This document shows, one piece after another, positions 26,240-34,450 of a stretch of 35,316 nucleotides of DNA (positions are counted from its first letter, which is position 1; the number at the start of each line of letters is the position of its first letter). Source of the stretch: Alphaproteobacteria bacterium (GTDB taxonomy: Bacteria > Pseudomonadota > Alphaproteobacteria > SMXQ01); NCBI GenBank assembly GCA_004356985.1, contig SMXQ01000038.1:1-35316 (forward strand). The letters are read 5' to 3'. The notes beneath the pieces were generated by a model, which worked only from the letters and a program-made list of their open reading frames with translations, was not told where the DNA came from and made no database searches. Position numbers and translations under genes: made by a program.

Positions 26240-26314
26240 GCTACGAAGTGTCTTTGCCGCCCGGGCCGGTGGTGACCCGGTGGCTCATGTAGCACGAACC
26301 CAAGCGAGGCACAA

Positions 26315-27490
26315 TTGAGCGAAGGCGAAGACCGCGACCGCACGGGCGGCGCGTCGGCCCCCGGCGGGCCTCCGATTTGGGCGCTTGGCTTGATGAGCGG
26401 CACCTCCATGGATGGGGTGGACGCGGCCCTGGTGCGCACCGACGGCGTTGACATCGCCGCCCTCGGCCCGGCGCTGACCCAAGCCTATGACCCGGAGGTC
26501 AGGGCGCGCCTTGGCGCCGCCGTCGCCGGCGGTTCCGACGAGGCCGAGATCGGCGCGCTGGAACGGTTGATCACCGATCACCATGGCGCCGTGGCGGCCC
26601 GGCTCTTGGACCTGTGGCGCGCGCAAGCGGGCAGCGCCGCCGCGCCGGCGATCATCGGCTTTCACGGCCACACGCTTTGGCACCGGCCGCGCCAGGGCAA
26701 AACCCGGCAGATCGGCGACGGCCCGCGCCTTGCCCGCCTGACCGGGGTCCCGGTGGTCGACGATTTCCGCAGTGCCGACATGGCGGCGGGCGGCCAGGGC
26801 GCGCCCTTGGCTCCGCTATACCATGCGGCGAAGCTGCGCGGTGCCGATGTTCCCTATCCGGTCTGCATCGTCAATCTCGGCGGCGTCGCCAATGTGACCT
26901 GGATCGCCGCGCCAGACCTGGAATTGGAACCGGACGCGGCGGGGATCCTGGCCTTCGATACCGGCCCGGCTTCGGCCTTCCTGGACGACTGGACCGCGGC
27001 CCATACCGGCCGGCCGTTTGACCGGGACGGTGCGCTGGCGGCGCGGGGCAGGGTGGATTCCGAGGCCCTGGACCGGCTGCTCGCCGATCCCTATTTCGCG
27101 GCGCCGCCGCCCAAGTCGCTGGACCGGGCGGGGTTCGACATCTCGGCGGTGGCGCGGCTGGGGGCCGCCGACGGGGCGGCGACCCTGACCGAATTCAGCG
27201 CCCGGGCGGTGGCGCGCGCCCGGGATTTCCTGCCGCGAGCGCCGCGGGCCTGGTTCGCCAGCGGCGGCGGGCGCCACAACGGTGTCTTGATGGCCGCCAT
27301 CGCCGCCGCCCTGGGCGCGCCCATCCGCCCGGTGGAGGATCTCGGTTGGGACGGCGACGTGCTGGAGGCCGAGGCCTTTGCTTTCCTCGCGGTGCGCCGC
27401 CTGCGCGGGCTTCCTTCGAGCCTTCCCCCGACCACCGGCGCCGAGCGCCCCGTGGTGGGCGGACGATTGCACCGGCCGGCCCAGGCCTGA
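26315..27490 (+). CDS. anmK: anhydro-N-acetylmuramic acid kinase
   Basis: The 391-residue sugar kinase recycles cell-wall 1,6-anhydro-MurNAc to MurNAc-6-phosphate. Motifs are GLMSGTSMDGVDAALV (ATP phosphate loop), GFHGHTLWHRP, QIGDGPRLARLTGVPVVDDFRSADMAAGGQGAPL split across the active site (catalytic Asp in VVDDFR), VNLGGVANVTWI, AFDTGPASAFLDDW, and SGGGRHNGVLM (adenosine site). The chosen start is TTG 26315 with GAGG five bases upstream; the next ATG falls inside the phosphate loop. The divergent arrangement with tyrS is common in alphaproteobacteria. Confidence 0.94.
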   Translation: MSEGEDRDRTGGASAPGGPPIWALGLMSGTSMDGVDAALVRTDGVDIAALGPALTQAYDPEVRARLGAAVAGGSDEAEIGALERLITDHHGAVAARLLDLWRAQAGSAAAPAIIGFHGHTLWHRPRQGKTRQIGDGPRLARLTGVPVVDDFRSADMAAGGQGAPLAPLYHAAKLRGADVPYPVCIVNLGGVANVTWIAAPDLELEPDAAGILAFDTGPASAFLDDWTAAHTGRPFDRDGALAARGRVDSEALDRLLADPYFAAPPPKSLDRAGFDISAVARLGAADGAATLTEFSARAVARARDFLPRAPRAWFASGGGRHNGVLMAAIAAALGAPIRPVEDLGWDGDVLEAEAFAFLAVRRLRGLPSSLPPTTGAERPVVGGRLHRPAQA

Positions 27491-27539
27491 TCACGCGGCG
27501 ATGGTGAAAACCGCCCGGGGGCGGCGCGGAAAGGCGGCC

Positions 27540-28202
27540 TCAGCCGGCCTCGAGGACGGGCTCATCCTTGAGCGCGGCGTCCATGTATTTGCCGACCACG
27601 TCGGTCAGGTCCTCCAGGTGGTCCTGGAAAAAATGACCGGCGCCTTTGATTTCCCTGTGCTTGATGGTGATGTTGCGCTGCGAGGACAGCTTCTTGGTGA
27701 AGGCATCGACATCGCTGGTGGAGACCAGTTCGTCGGCATCGCCATGGACCACCAGGCCCGATGACGGGCAGGGCGCGAGAAATGAGAAGTCGTAAAGGTT
27801 GGCGGGCGGGGCCACCGAAATGAAGCCCTCGATCTCGGGCCGGCGCATGAGCAGCTGCATGCCGATCCAGGCGCCGAAGGAAAATCCGGCGATCCAACAG
27901 CGCGGCGCATCGGGGTTATGGCTCTGGATCCAGTCCAACGCCGCCGCCGCGTCGGCCAATTCCCCCTGGCCGTTGTCGAAGACGCCCTGGGAGCGGCCGA
28001 CACCGCGAAAATTGAACCGTAAGGCGGAGAAATTACGCTTGGTGAAGACGTTGAACAGGTTGTAGACGACCTTGTTGTTCATGGTGCCGCCCCCCTGTGG
28101 ATGGGGGTGCAAGATCAGCACCACCGGCGCATTTTCCTGTTTGCTGTGCTGATAGCGTCCTTGAATTCGGCCCTCGGGGCCGTTGAATATGACTTCAGGC
28201 AT
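27540..28202 (-). CDS. alpha/beta hydrolase of the COG2945 type
   Basis: The 220-residue cytosolic alpha/beta hydrolase has the oxyanion segment LILHPHPQGGGTMNNKVV, RFNFRGVGRSQG, nucleophile elbow GFSFGAW (serine), acid VHGDADELVS (aspartate) and catalytic histidine in GAGHFFQDH. This set fits the small dienelactone hydrolase-like predicted hydrolases found near cysE/isc genes in alphaproteobacteria. Substrate unknown. AAGGTG precedes the ATG. It converges with anmK and diverges from cysE across a relatively AT-rich 300-bp spacer that holds no other gene. Confidence 0.85.
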   Translation of the reverse strand: MPEVIFNGPEGRIQGRYQHSKQENAPVVLILHPHPQGGGTMNNKVVYNLFNVFTKRNFSALRFNFRGVGRSQGVFDNGQGELADAAAALDWIQSHNPDAPRCWIAGFSFGAWIGMQLLMRRPEIEGFISVAPPANLYDFSFLAPCPSSGLVVHGDADELVSTSDVDAFTKKLSSQRNITIKHREIKGAGHFFQDHLEDLTDVVGKYMDAALKDEPVLEAG

Positions 28203-28393
28203 TCATTCACCTTGGCACTCGAAATGGCGTTGCTTTGAAAAAGACTCGCAACCGGACGGGAACCCGCGTGTACTATGGTGTTGCGGAAATTTTCTAAAGT
28301 AAAGCTTTATGCTGAAAACAATACCTGATAAGAACGGTTGGTTATAGCTTACCTGGTGAGGAAAGGGGCTGGCGATGGGCCTTTTTCGATCTC

Positions 28394-28423
28394 TTGCAAT
28401 CCCCACCGCGGGCACGATATATG
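28394..28423 (+). promoter_or_regulatory. candidate promoter for the cysE-isc block
   Basis: TTGCAA (28394-28399), then a 17-18-nt spacer, then ATATAT/TATATG (28417-28423). Transcription would start near 28430, inside a pair of GGGTACCGTC direct repeats (28423-28432 and 28437-28446, period 14), which may be a regulator site. The 28203-28393 stretch upstream is AT-rich and noncoding. Confidence 0.4.
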
Positions 28424-28501
28424 GGTACCGTCATACGGGTACCGTCGCCAATCGCACAAGAGATGCGCGCGGAACGGCGCAAGATAGCACAAAGTAGGCG
28501 G

Positions 28502-29251
28502 ATGTTTTTCAAAAACCTTATCGACGATATCGATTCGATGATGGCCCGCGATCCGGCGGCGCGGTCCAGGATGGACATCGTGTTCTCCTATCCGGGCTTT
28601 CACGCCATGATGATTTATCGCATGACCCACCGGTTGTGGCGGTGGCGGCTTCTTTTTCTGGGGCGCTTGGTGTCGCAGGTCGGGCGGTGGCTGACCGGGA
28701 TCGAAATCCATCCCGGCGCCGAAATCGGGCGGCGCCTGTTCATCGATCACGGCATGGGCGTGGTGGTTGGTGAAACCGCGATCCTGGGTGACGACGTGAC
28801 TTTGTACCAGGGCGTGACCCTGGGCGGGACCTCTCTTGCCGCCGGCAAGCGCCACCCCACCCTGGAGGACGGCGTGGTGGTCGGCGCCGGCGCCCAGGTG
28901 CTCGGTCCCGTGACCATCGGCGCCGGCGCGCGGATCGGCGCCAACGCGGTGGTTCTCAAGGATGTTCCCAGCGACGTGACCATGGTGGGAATCCCGGCGC
29001 GCATGGTCCAGCCCCGCGCCCAACCGCCGGAAGCGGCCACGGGCAAGGAATTTTGCGCCTATGGCACGCCCAGCGCCGATCTGCCCGATCCGGTGGCGCG
29101 GGCCATCGACGGGCTATGCGATCAGGTGACTTCCATCCAGGCCCAAGTCAAGGACCTGGAACGCCGCCTGGAAGAGGCGGAAAGAGGTGCGGCGGCACCG
29201 GAGCAACCGGTGGAGGAGCGCGCCGACGCTCCCCCGCTGCCCAAGAACTGA
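28502..29251 (+). CDS. cysE: serine O-acetyltransferase
   Basis: CysE makes O-acetylserine, the acceptor for sulfide in cysteine synthesis. The 249-residue short form has an N-terminal helical part ([38 protein letters not shown]) and a left-handed beta-helix of hexapeptides: [24 protein letters not shown] (catalytic His), [18 protein letters not shown] and [30 protein letters not shown] charged C-terminal coiled coil follows ([18 protein letters not shown]). Longer starts at 28463 or 28421 are possible, but 28502 matches the family N-terminus. It heads the sulfur block with the IscR-type gene 73 nt downstream. Confidence 0.92.
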   Translation: MFFKNLIDDIDSMMARDPAARSRMDIVFSYPGFHAMMIYRMTHRLWRWRLLFLGRLVSQVGRWLTGIEIHPGAEIGRRLFIDHGMGVVVGETAILGDDVTLYQGVTLGGTSLAAGKRHPTLEDGVVVGAGAQVLGPVTIGAGARIGANAVVLKDVPSDVTMVGIPARMVQPRAQPPEAATGKEFCAYGTPSADLPDPVARAIDGLCDQVTSIQAQVKDLERRLEEAERGAAAPEQPVEERADAPPLPKN

Positions 29252-29324
29252 TGCCCAACGGACGTGGAATGGCGGCAATGACCCCACGATTCCTGGCGTT
29301 GCGGCGGTGTCTTTGGAGGCCGGC

Positions 29325-29786
29325 ATGAAACTCACCACCAAGGGCCGTTACGCGGTCATGGCGATGGTGGACCTTGCCATCCATAGCCGTGGCAAACCCC
29401 TGACACTGTCCGAAATCGCCGATCGGCAATCGATTTCGCTGTCCTATCTCGAGCAACTCTTCGCCAAGCTGCGCCGCGGCGCCCTGGTGGCGTCGGTGCG
29501 CGGGCCGGGCGGCGGTTATCTTCTGTCGCGGGCCGCCGAGGCGATCCGAATTTCCGACATCGTGCTGGCGGTGGACGAGCCGATCCGCGCCACCCGCTGC
29601 CAGCCCGGGTCCCCCATGAGTTGCCAAGGCGCCAAGGGGCGGTGTACTACCCATGACCTATGGGAGGAACTGTCCAATCATATTCACCTGTTCCTGAGTT
29701 CCGTCTCTCTTGCCGACGTGGCGGAACGGCAGGTTCTCGGCATTTCCGGGGTGATCTACCGCAAAGCCGCCATGGCGGCCCAGTAA
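29325..29786 (+). CDS. iscR: Rrf2/IscR-type Fe-S cluster regulator
   Basis: The 153-residue winged-helix regulator starts at ATG 29325 with GGAGG five bases upstream. MKLTTKGRYAVMAMVDLA and SLSYLEQLFAKLRRGALVASVRGPGGGYLLSR form the DNA-binding part. The cluster-binding set is C92, C100, C107 and H110 (in MSCQGAKGRCTTHDLW), the IscR arrangement for a [2Fe-2S] cluster, with one extra-long gap between the first two cysteines compared with E. coli. It probably senses Fe-S status and controls the following desulfurase, ferredoxin and mnmA genes. Confidence 0.9.
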   Translation: MKLTTKGRYAVMAMVDLAIHSRGKPLTLSEIADRQSISLSYLEQLFAKLRRGALVASVRGPGGGYLLSRAAEAIRISDIVLAVDEPIRATRCQPGSPMSCQGAKGRCTTHDLWEELSNHIHLFLSSVSLADVAERQVLGISGVIYRKAAMAAQ

Positions 29787-29847
29787 CCTTGGGGCGGCCC
29801 CGGAGACACCCCGGGGACGCCGCCGATCCGACGCGCTCATCGTGACC

Positions 29848-31002
29848 ATGTCCCATTATCTCGATTACAACGCCACCGCGCTGGGCCGCCCAGAGGTGGG
29901 CGTTGCGGTGGCCGATGCATTGGCGCTGGCCGGAAATCCGTCCTCGGTGCACGCGCCCGGGCGCCGGGCCCGGGCCTGCCTCGAAGACGCCCGCGCCCAG
30001 GTCGCGGCCCTGGCCGGCACGTCGCCCGAGAATTTGCTGTTTACCGGTTCCGGCACCGAGGCCAACAACCTGGCGCTGTCGGGGCCCAGACCCGCCCGCA
30101 TCCTGGCCTCGGCCATCGAGCATCCATCGATCCTGCGCCCCGCGGCGGAACGCCCAGGGGGCTTTGCGCTGATTCCGGTGGACGGCCATGGCGTGGTGGA
30201 TCTCGGCGCCCTCAAGGCGCTCCTGGCGGAGCCCAGCGACGGCCCGGTGCTGGTGACGGTGATGATGGCCAACAACGAGACCGGGGTCCTGCAGCCCAGC
30301 GAAAAGGTGGTGGAGATCGCCAAGCAGGCCGGCGCCCTGGTTCATATCGACGCGGTCCAGGCGGCCGGCCGCGTGGCTCTCGAATTCGATCGGCTGGGCG
30401 CCGATCTGATGAGCCTGAGCGCCCACAAGCTGGGCGGCCCCAAGGGCGTCGGGGTCTTGGTCAAGCGCGCCGAGATCACCCTCGCCCCGCTGATCGCCGG
30501 CGGCGGCCAGGAACGCAGCCTGCGGGCGGGAACCGAAAACCTTCCCGGGATCGCCGGTTTCGGCCGCGCCGCGCTTTCCGCCCTGGCCGAGCTGACCGGC
30601 GGCACCGAGATCGAACGCCAGCGGGACCTGCGTGATCGCCTGGAGGCCGCCATCGCCGCCGCGACCCCGGCGGTGGTGGTGGTCGGCGGGCAGGTTCCCC
30701 GGCTGGTCAACACGTCTTGCCTCGCCTTTCCCGGGGTCGCCGCGGAAACCCTGGTGATCGCTTTCGACCTTGAAGGTTTCGCCATCAGCGCCGGCTCGGC
30801 CTGCTCCTCGGGCAAGGTGGAGGCATCCCACGTGCTGGCGGCCATGGACCTGGCGCCCGGCCTGGCGTCTTCGGCGATCCGCGTCTCCGTCGGATACGCC
30901 ACCACCATTCAAGAGATCGACGCCTTCGTCGCCGCCTGTCGCGTGGTGTTGGGCCGCAACGCCGGGGCGGCGGCGCTGGGCGTCGACCGGCTACCGGCCT
31001 GA
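29848..31002 (+). CDS. iscS: cysteine desulfurase, NifS/IscS class V
   Basis: This PLP enzyme takes sulfur from cysteine for Fe-S clusters and thio-tRNA. The 384-residue protein has YLDYNATALGRPEV, SGTEANNLAL, H92 (AIEHPSI), the PLP-binding aspartate in HIDAVQA (D168) and lysine in SAHKLGGPKG (K194). The persulfide cysteine sits in SAGSACSSGKVEASHVL (C319). ATG 29848 is chosen; GTG 29842 would add two residues, and neither has a clear SD. The NifS-versus-IscS subtype is not certain because the C-terminal IscU-binding tail is short. Confidence 0.9.
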   Translation: MSHYLDYNATALGRPEVGVAVADALALAGNPSSVHAPGRRARACLEDARAQVAALAGTSPENLLFTGSGTEANNLALSGPRPARILASAIEHPSILRPAAERPGGFALIPVDGHGVVDLGALKALLAEPSDGPVLVTVMMANNETGVLQPSEKVVEIAKQAGALVHIDAVQAAGRVALEFDRLGADLMSLSAHKLGGPKGVGVLVKRAEITLAPLIAGGGQERSLRAGTENLPGIAGFGRAALSALAELTGGTEIERQRDLRDRLEAAIAAATPAVVVVGGQVPRLVNTSCLAFPGVAAETLVIAFDLEGFAISAGSACSSGKVEASHVLAAMDLAPGLASSAIRVSVGYATTIQEIDAFVAACRVVLGRNAGAAALGVDRLPA

Positions 31003-31054
31003 GGGGGCGGTGTCCCACGTCACCATCTCTTCGAGTCACGGGGAACGACAAAGC

Positions 31055-31390
31055 ATGCCGAGGATGACCTTCATCAACGCGGACGGATCGAAAGTGGAAG
31101 TGGACGCCCCGGTGGGCGTGTCGGTGCTCGACATCTCCCGTGCCAACGGCATCGATATCGAAGGCACTTGCGAAGGGGCGCTGGCCTGTTCCACCTGTCA
31201 CGTCATCGTTGCGCCAATGGACTTCGGGCGCCTGGCCGAGGCCAGCGAGGACGAAGCGTACATGCTCGATCTCGCCTTCGGATTGACCGCGACTTCCCGC
31301 CTCGGCTGCCAGATCATCATGGCCGAGGAACTCGATGGCCTGACCGTGACCCTGCCGGCGGAAACCGCCAGCATGATGCCACCAACATGA
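31055..31390 (+). CDS. fdx: [2Fe-2S] ferredoxin of the ISC/adrenodoxin type
   Basis: The 111-residue electron carrier has the adrenodoxin-type cysteines C39, C45 and C48 ([10 protein letters not shown]) and C85 (SRLGCQI). The acidic stretch between them ([16 protein letters not shown]) is the usual partner-binding helix. [16 protein letters not shown] is the beta-grasp start; the ATG at 31055 follows GGGGAA. It probably supplies electrons for cluster assembly beside the desulfurase. Confidence 0.92.
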   Translation: MPRMTFINADGSKVEVDAPVGVSVLDISRANGIDIEGTCEGALACSTCHVIVAPMDFGRLAEASEDEAYMLDLAFGLTATSRLGCQIIMAEELDGLTVTLPAETASMMPPT

Positions 31391-31409
31391 TGGAAGAGTG
31401 AACGCCCCC

Positions 31410-32579
31410 ATGGCGACGGTGTTTGATAGACCCGGCACGACCCGGGAGGCGGCCCAGCCGCTGGTCCCGGGCAAGGCCCCCACTGAGACCAAGGTGGTGG
31501 TGGCGATGTCGGGCGGGGTGGATTCCTCGGTCACGGCGGCGCTGTTGGCGGACCAGGGCTATGAGGTGATCGGGCTCACCCTCCAGCTTTACGATCACGG
31601 CGCCGCGGTTGGCCGCAAGAATGCATGCTGCGCCGGGAGCGATATCCACGATGCCCGCGACGTCGCCGCCAAAATCGGCATCGCCCATTACGTGTTGGAC
31701 TACCAAAACCGGTTCCGCGACGACGTCATGGAGGAATTCGCCGATGCTTATCTGCGCGGCGAGACCCCGATCCCCTGCATCACCTGCAACCAGACCGTCA
31801 AGTTCCGCGACCTCTTGGGCCTGGCGCGCGACCTCGGCGCCGATTGCCTGGCCACCGGGCATTACGTCCGGCGCGAGATGGGCGCCCATGGCCCGGAGCT
31901 TCACCGCGCCGCCGATGCCCAGCGCGATCAGAGCTATTTTCTCTTCGCCACCACGCGGTCCCAGCTGGAAATGCTCCGTTTCCCCCTGGGCCCCATGGCC
32001 GACAAGGACGCCACCCGGGCCCTGGCCGAGCGATTCGGCCTTGGGGTCGCCGCCAAGCCCGACAGCCAGGACATCTGTTTCGTGCCGGGCGGCAATTACG
32101 CCGACGTGATCGAGAAGCTTCGCCCCGGCGCCGCCGAGCCCGGCGACATCGTCGACCAGGCCGGCAATGTTCTCGGCCGCCACGACGGCATCATCGGCTT
32201 CACCATCGGCCAGCGCCGCGGGCTCGGCATCGGCGGGCGCAAGGATGAGGCCGAAGGGCCGCTCTACGTGCTCGGCATCGACGCCGAGGCGCGCCGGGTC
32301 GTGGTCGGCCCGCGGGCCGGCCTGGCGCGGACCGAGATTTCGCTCAAGGGCGTCAATTGGCTGGCGCCGGCGCCGCTGGAAGCCGGTGGCCGGGAGGTCG
32401 CGGTCAAGGTGCGCTCGGCGCGCGCGCCGGTCCCCGCGGTGATCACGCCGGGGACCGATGCGGGCACCGTGAGCGTCCGCTTCGATTCGCCCGAGTTCGG
32501 CATCGCCCCGGGCCAGGCCTGCGTCTTCTACGACGGGACCAGGGTGCTGGGCGGCGGCTGGATCACCGCCGGCGGCTAG
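31410..32579 (+). CDS. mnmA: tRNA-specific 2-thiouridylase MnmA
   Basis: MnmA makes the 2-thio group at uridine 34 of tRNAs for Lys, Glu and Gln, using persulfide sulfur. The 389-residue protein has the PP-loop [10 protein letters not shown] (residues 32-41), the [10 protein letters not shown] motif with catalytic C126, [20 protein letters not shown] and the persulfide-receiving C223 in [10 protein letters not shown]. The C-terminal beta-barrel RNA-binding domain is complete. GGAAGAG lies before ATG 31410; GTG 31398 is the alternative. The N-terminus carries about 25 extra residues before the PP-loop strand. Confidence 0.94.
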   Translation: MATVFDRPGTTREAAQPLVPGKAPTETKVVVAMSGGVDSSVTAALLADQGYEVIGLTLQLYDHGAAVGRKNACCAGSDIHDARDVAAKIGIAHYVLDYQNRFRDDVMEEFADAYLRGETPIPCITCNQTVKFRDLLGLARDLGADCLATGHYVRREMGAHGPELHRAADAQRDQSYFLFATTRSQLEMLRFPLGPMADKDATRALAERFGLGVAAKPDSQDICFVPGGNYADVIEKLRPGAAEPGDIVDQAGNVLGRHDGIIGFTIGQRRGLGIGGRKDEAEGPLYVLGIDAEARRVVVGPRAGLARTEISLKGVNWLAPAPLEAGGREVAVKVRSARAPVPAVITPGTDAGTVSVRFDSPEFGIAPGQACVFYDGTRVLGGGWITAGG

Positions 32580-32601
32580 CCGCCGGCCAGGGGCGGGGAA
32601 C

Positions 32602-33858
32602 TCAGCCCTGTCGGGGCGGGACCTCCAGGATTTCGGCCATGCGCGCCTGGCGGCGGCGCGCCCAGAGCCACAGCACGAGGCACAGCACGGCGCCGCCCAT
32701 GACCGGGGCGCGCAGGCCGACGAAAGAGGCGATGAAGCCCATCACCAGGGCGCCGATGGAGGGGAATCCGCGGGCGATCATGGTGTACAGGGAGAGGATG
32801 CGGCCCCGCATATTGCTGTCCACCGCGGTCTGCAAAAGGGTCTGCTCGGCGACCCCGATGGTCACCACCGCAAGCCCGGCCAATGCCGTACAAATGCAGG
32901 CGAACCAGAAGATATCGGTGGCGGTGAAGCCGATCAGGGCGATGGCGAAGACCAGCACCGCCGCCACCAGCATCCGGGTCAGCCCTTGGATGCTATTGCG
33001 CCGCGCCAGGAATATGGAACCGGTGAAGGCGCCGACCCCGAGCATCCCCGTCAACCAGGCCAGGCCTTCGGCGCCGCGCCCGAACACGTCATCGGCGAAG
33101 CCCGCGAACAGGTCGTTGAAAGGGCGCGCAAATAGCGTGGTCGCCAACAAGATCATCAGCAACGGGCCGATTCCGGGGTGGGACCGCGCATAGCGGAATC
33201 CCTCCATGATCTCGCCCGGGATATGGCGCAGGGCGCGGCGTTCGCGCCGTTCGCCCCGCGGCGCCAGCGAAATCGTGTAGAGCGCCGCGACGAACAGGAT
33301 ATCGGTCAGGGCGGTGAAGGCGAAGGCTTGGCCCACCCCCCATTGCAGGATGATGAAACCGGCCGCCGCCGGACCGCCGATGCGGGCGATATTGAAGCCG
33401 AGGGCGTTGATGCCGATGGCCGAGGTCAGCGCTCCGTGGGGAACCAGGGCGTGGATGATCGAAAGGCGGACCGGGTAATTGAAGGCCATGGCGGTGCCGT
33501 TGAGCACCACCAGGGCCAGCAGCAGTTCCATGGTCATGGCGCCGTTCAGGACCAGGCCCGCCATGGTCAAGGAGATTGCTCCCGATATCCACATGTAGAG
33601 GCGGATCGACGGCAGCCAGTTGAGACGGTCGGTCAGGGCGCCGGCGAGCGGCGCCATGACGATATTGGGAAAGAAATCGGCGAAGGCGATGATGCCGAGC
33701 CAGGTCGGCGAATGGGTCAATTGCCAGGTCAGCCACTGAATGGCGATGCGCTGCACCCACATGCCAAACTGCGACGAGAAATTTCCCGCCATGTAATTGC
33801 GGTAGTTCGCGATCTTGAGGGTGCGCCAAAAGGCGCTGACGTCGGAGACTTTCGCCAT
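32602..33858 (-). CDS. MFS transporter, exporter type
   Basis: The 418-residue membrane protein has about ten to twelve hydrophobic helices in two halves. FWRTLKIANYRNYMAGNFSSQFGMWVQRIAIQWLTW and the loop LAGALTDRLNW (an A-like motif) mark the MFS_3/EntS-like branch, where the second half has NMRGRILSLYTMIARGFPSIGALVMG. Such proteins export siderophores or small drugs; the substrate cannot be read. It is convergent with mnmA, with only 22 nt between stops. Confidence 0.85.
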   Translation of the reverse strand: MAKVSDVSAFWRTLKIANYRNYMAGNFSSQFGMWVQRIAIQWLTWQLTHSPTWLGIIAFADFFPNIVMAPLAGALTDRLNWLPSIRLYMWISGAISLTMAGLVLNGAMTMELLLALVVLNGTAMAFNYPVRLSIIHALVPHGALTSAIGINALGFNIARIGGPAAAGFIILQWGVGQAFAFTALTDILFVAALYTISLAPRGERRERRALRHIPGEIMEGFRYARSHPGIGPLLMILLATTLFARPFNDLFAGFADDVFGRGAEGLAWLTGMLGVGAFTGSIFLARRNSIQGLTRMLVAAVLVFAIALIGFTATDIFWFACICTALAGLAVVTIGVAEQTLLQTAVDSNMRGRILSLYTMIARGFPSIGALVMGFIASFVGLRAPVMGGAVLCLVLWLWARRRQARMAEILEVPPRQG

Positions 33859-33868
33859 GGGGTGTTCC

Positions 33869-33907
33869 GGGTCGAGGGGCCGGGTCGAGGGGCCGGGTTG
33901 AGGGGGC
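33869..33907 (+). repeat. 13-bp GC-rich tandem repeat upstream of the MFS gene
   Basis: Nearly three copies of GGGTCGAGGGGCC (period 13; third copy degenerate) lie just upstream of the MFS start. The remaining spacer up to the tRNA promoter (33908-34088) shows no convincing gene; the short ORF at 33978 is a chance frame. Confidence 0.7.
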
Positions 33908-34088
33908 GGGGCAAGGGTCGGGCGGATAGAACCAGTTTGCCGATCATATCGCCGGGAGGGCGGGGACGGGAAGGGCGATGATCAACCTTTTTCGCGTCAT
34001 TTTCGGACCGGGCGGGCAACCACGCCGATCAAGGCCGGCATGCCCGGCGGCCCCGTCCCGGGGGCGCGCGGCCGGGATGTCGGCATCC

Positions 34089-34117
34089 TTGACAGCCGGG
34101 GCTTCGCGGCCTATATG
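34089..34117 (+). promoter_or_regulatory. strong sigma-70-type promoter for tRNA-Met
   Basis: Consensus TTGACA (34089-34094), an exact 17-nt GC-rich spacer, and TATATG (34112-34117). Transcription would start near 34124, about 28 nt before the tRNA. The GC-rich block after the -10 box is discriminator-like, as expected for stable-RNA promoters under stringent control. Confidence 0.8.
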
Positions 34118-34151
34118 CCCTGCCTTCGGCCCATGGCCCCCAAGGCAACGC

Positions 34152-34228
34152 GGCGGGGTAGCTCAGTTGGTTAGAGCAGCGGAATCATAATCCGGAGGTC
34201 CCCGGTTCGAGTCCGGGTCCCGCTACCA
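34152..34228 (+). tRNA. tRNA-Met (CAT), elongator type
   Basis: A 77-nt cloverleaf with encoded CCA: the acceptor strand GGCGGGG pairs with TCCCGCT (G-T at both ends), the D-stem is GCTC/GAGC, and the anticodon loop ATCATAA has CAT at 34186-34188. The anticodon stem has a G-G mismatch at the top, and the T-arm is CCCGG TTCGAGT CCGGG. It lacks the C1-A72-type mismatch and GGG/CCC anticodon stem of initiator tRNA. An ileucine-type (lysidine) CAT tRNA cannot be fully excluded. Confidence 0.93.
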
Positions 34229-34244
34229 ATATTTTCAAAGACTT

Positions 34245-34268
34245 AGGCCCCCAGCGGGCCTTTTTCTT
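34245..34268 (+). terminator. intrinsic terminator after tRNA-Met
   Basis: AGGCCC (34245-34250) and GGGCCT (34256-34261) form a 6-bp GC stem with a 5-nt loop, followed by TTTTCTTT. It ends the tRNA transcript 17 nt after CCA. Confidence 0.85.
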
Positions 34269-34270
34269 TA

Positions 34271-34353
34271 TGCAACATAGATGCAACATGAACCATTTAA
34301 TTTCAATGGCTTACAAAGAGGCGCGGAGACTCCTTGCGACATGGATGCGACAT
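34271..34353 (+). repeat. paired TGCRACAT direct repeats next to the tRNA
   Basis: A 19-mer of pattern TGCRACATRGATGCRACAT occurs at 34271-34289 and 34335-34353 (four TGCRACAT octamers, two per site, 11 nt apart). The position just inside the tRNA 3' junction suggests recombinase arm-type or excisionase sites. A 45-codon ORF (34270-34407) spans both copies but has no SD and sits on the terminator, so I do not call it. Nothing else is seen in 34229-34414. Confidence 0.6.
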
Positions 34354-34414
34354 AGAGCGGCGGCGAAGCATTTTTTAAGGTATCTGGTGATAGCTGGCGG
34401 CACTTGAATATTAA

Positions 34415-34444
34415 TTGACAAGGGACATGGTGTGTCCTTATTGT
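34415..34444 (+). promoter_or_regulatory. promoter with operator palindrome, regulator gene 1
   Basis: TTGACA (34415-34420), an 18-nt spacer and TATTGT (34439-34444). The spacer contains GGACA-TGGTG-TGTCC (34423-34437), so a bound dimer would block RNA polymerase. The predicted start falls at about 34451, the A of the ATG, so the mRNA may be leaderless; no SD is present. The same palindrome recurs before the next gene. Confidence 0.6.
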
Positions 34445-34450
34445 TCGCGC

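Noticed and set aside
27511-27524. CCGCC/GGCGG hairpin between anmK and the hydrolase
   Set aside because: A five-bp stem in GC-rich DNA with no T-tract is not distinguishable from chance.
33978-34190. 70-codon ORF between the MFS gene and the tRNA
   Set aside because: It runs through the tRNA promoter and into the tRNA itself and has no recognisable domain.
34270-34407. 45-codon ORF right after the tRNA terminator
   Set aside because: No Shine-Dalgarno sequence, and its start lies in the terminator T-tract; the paired TGCRACAT repeats explain the sequence better.
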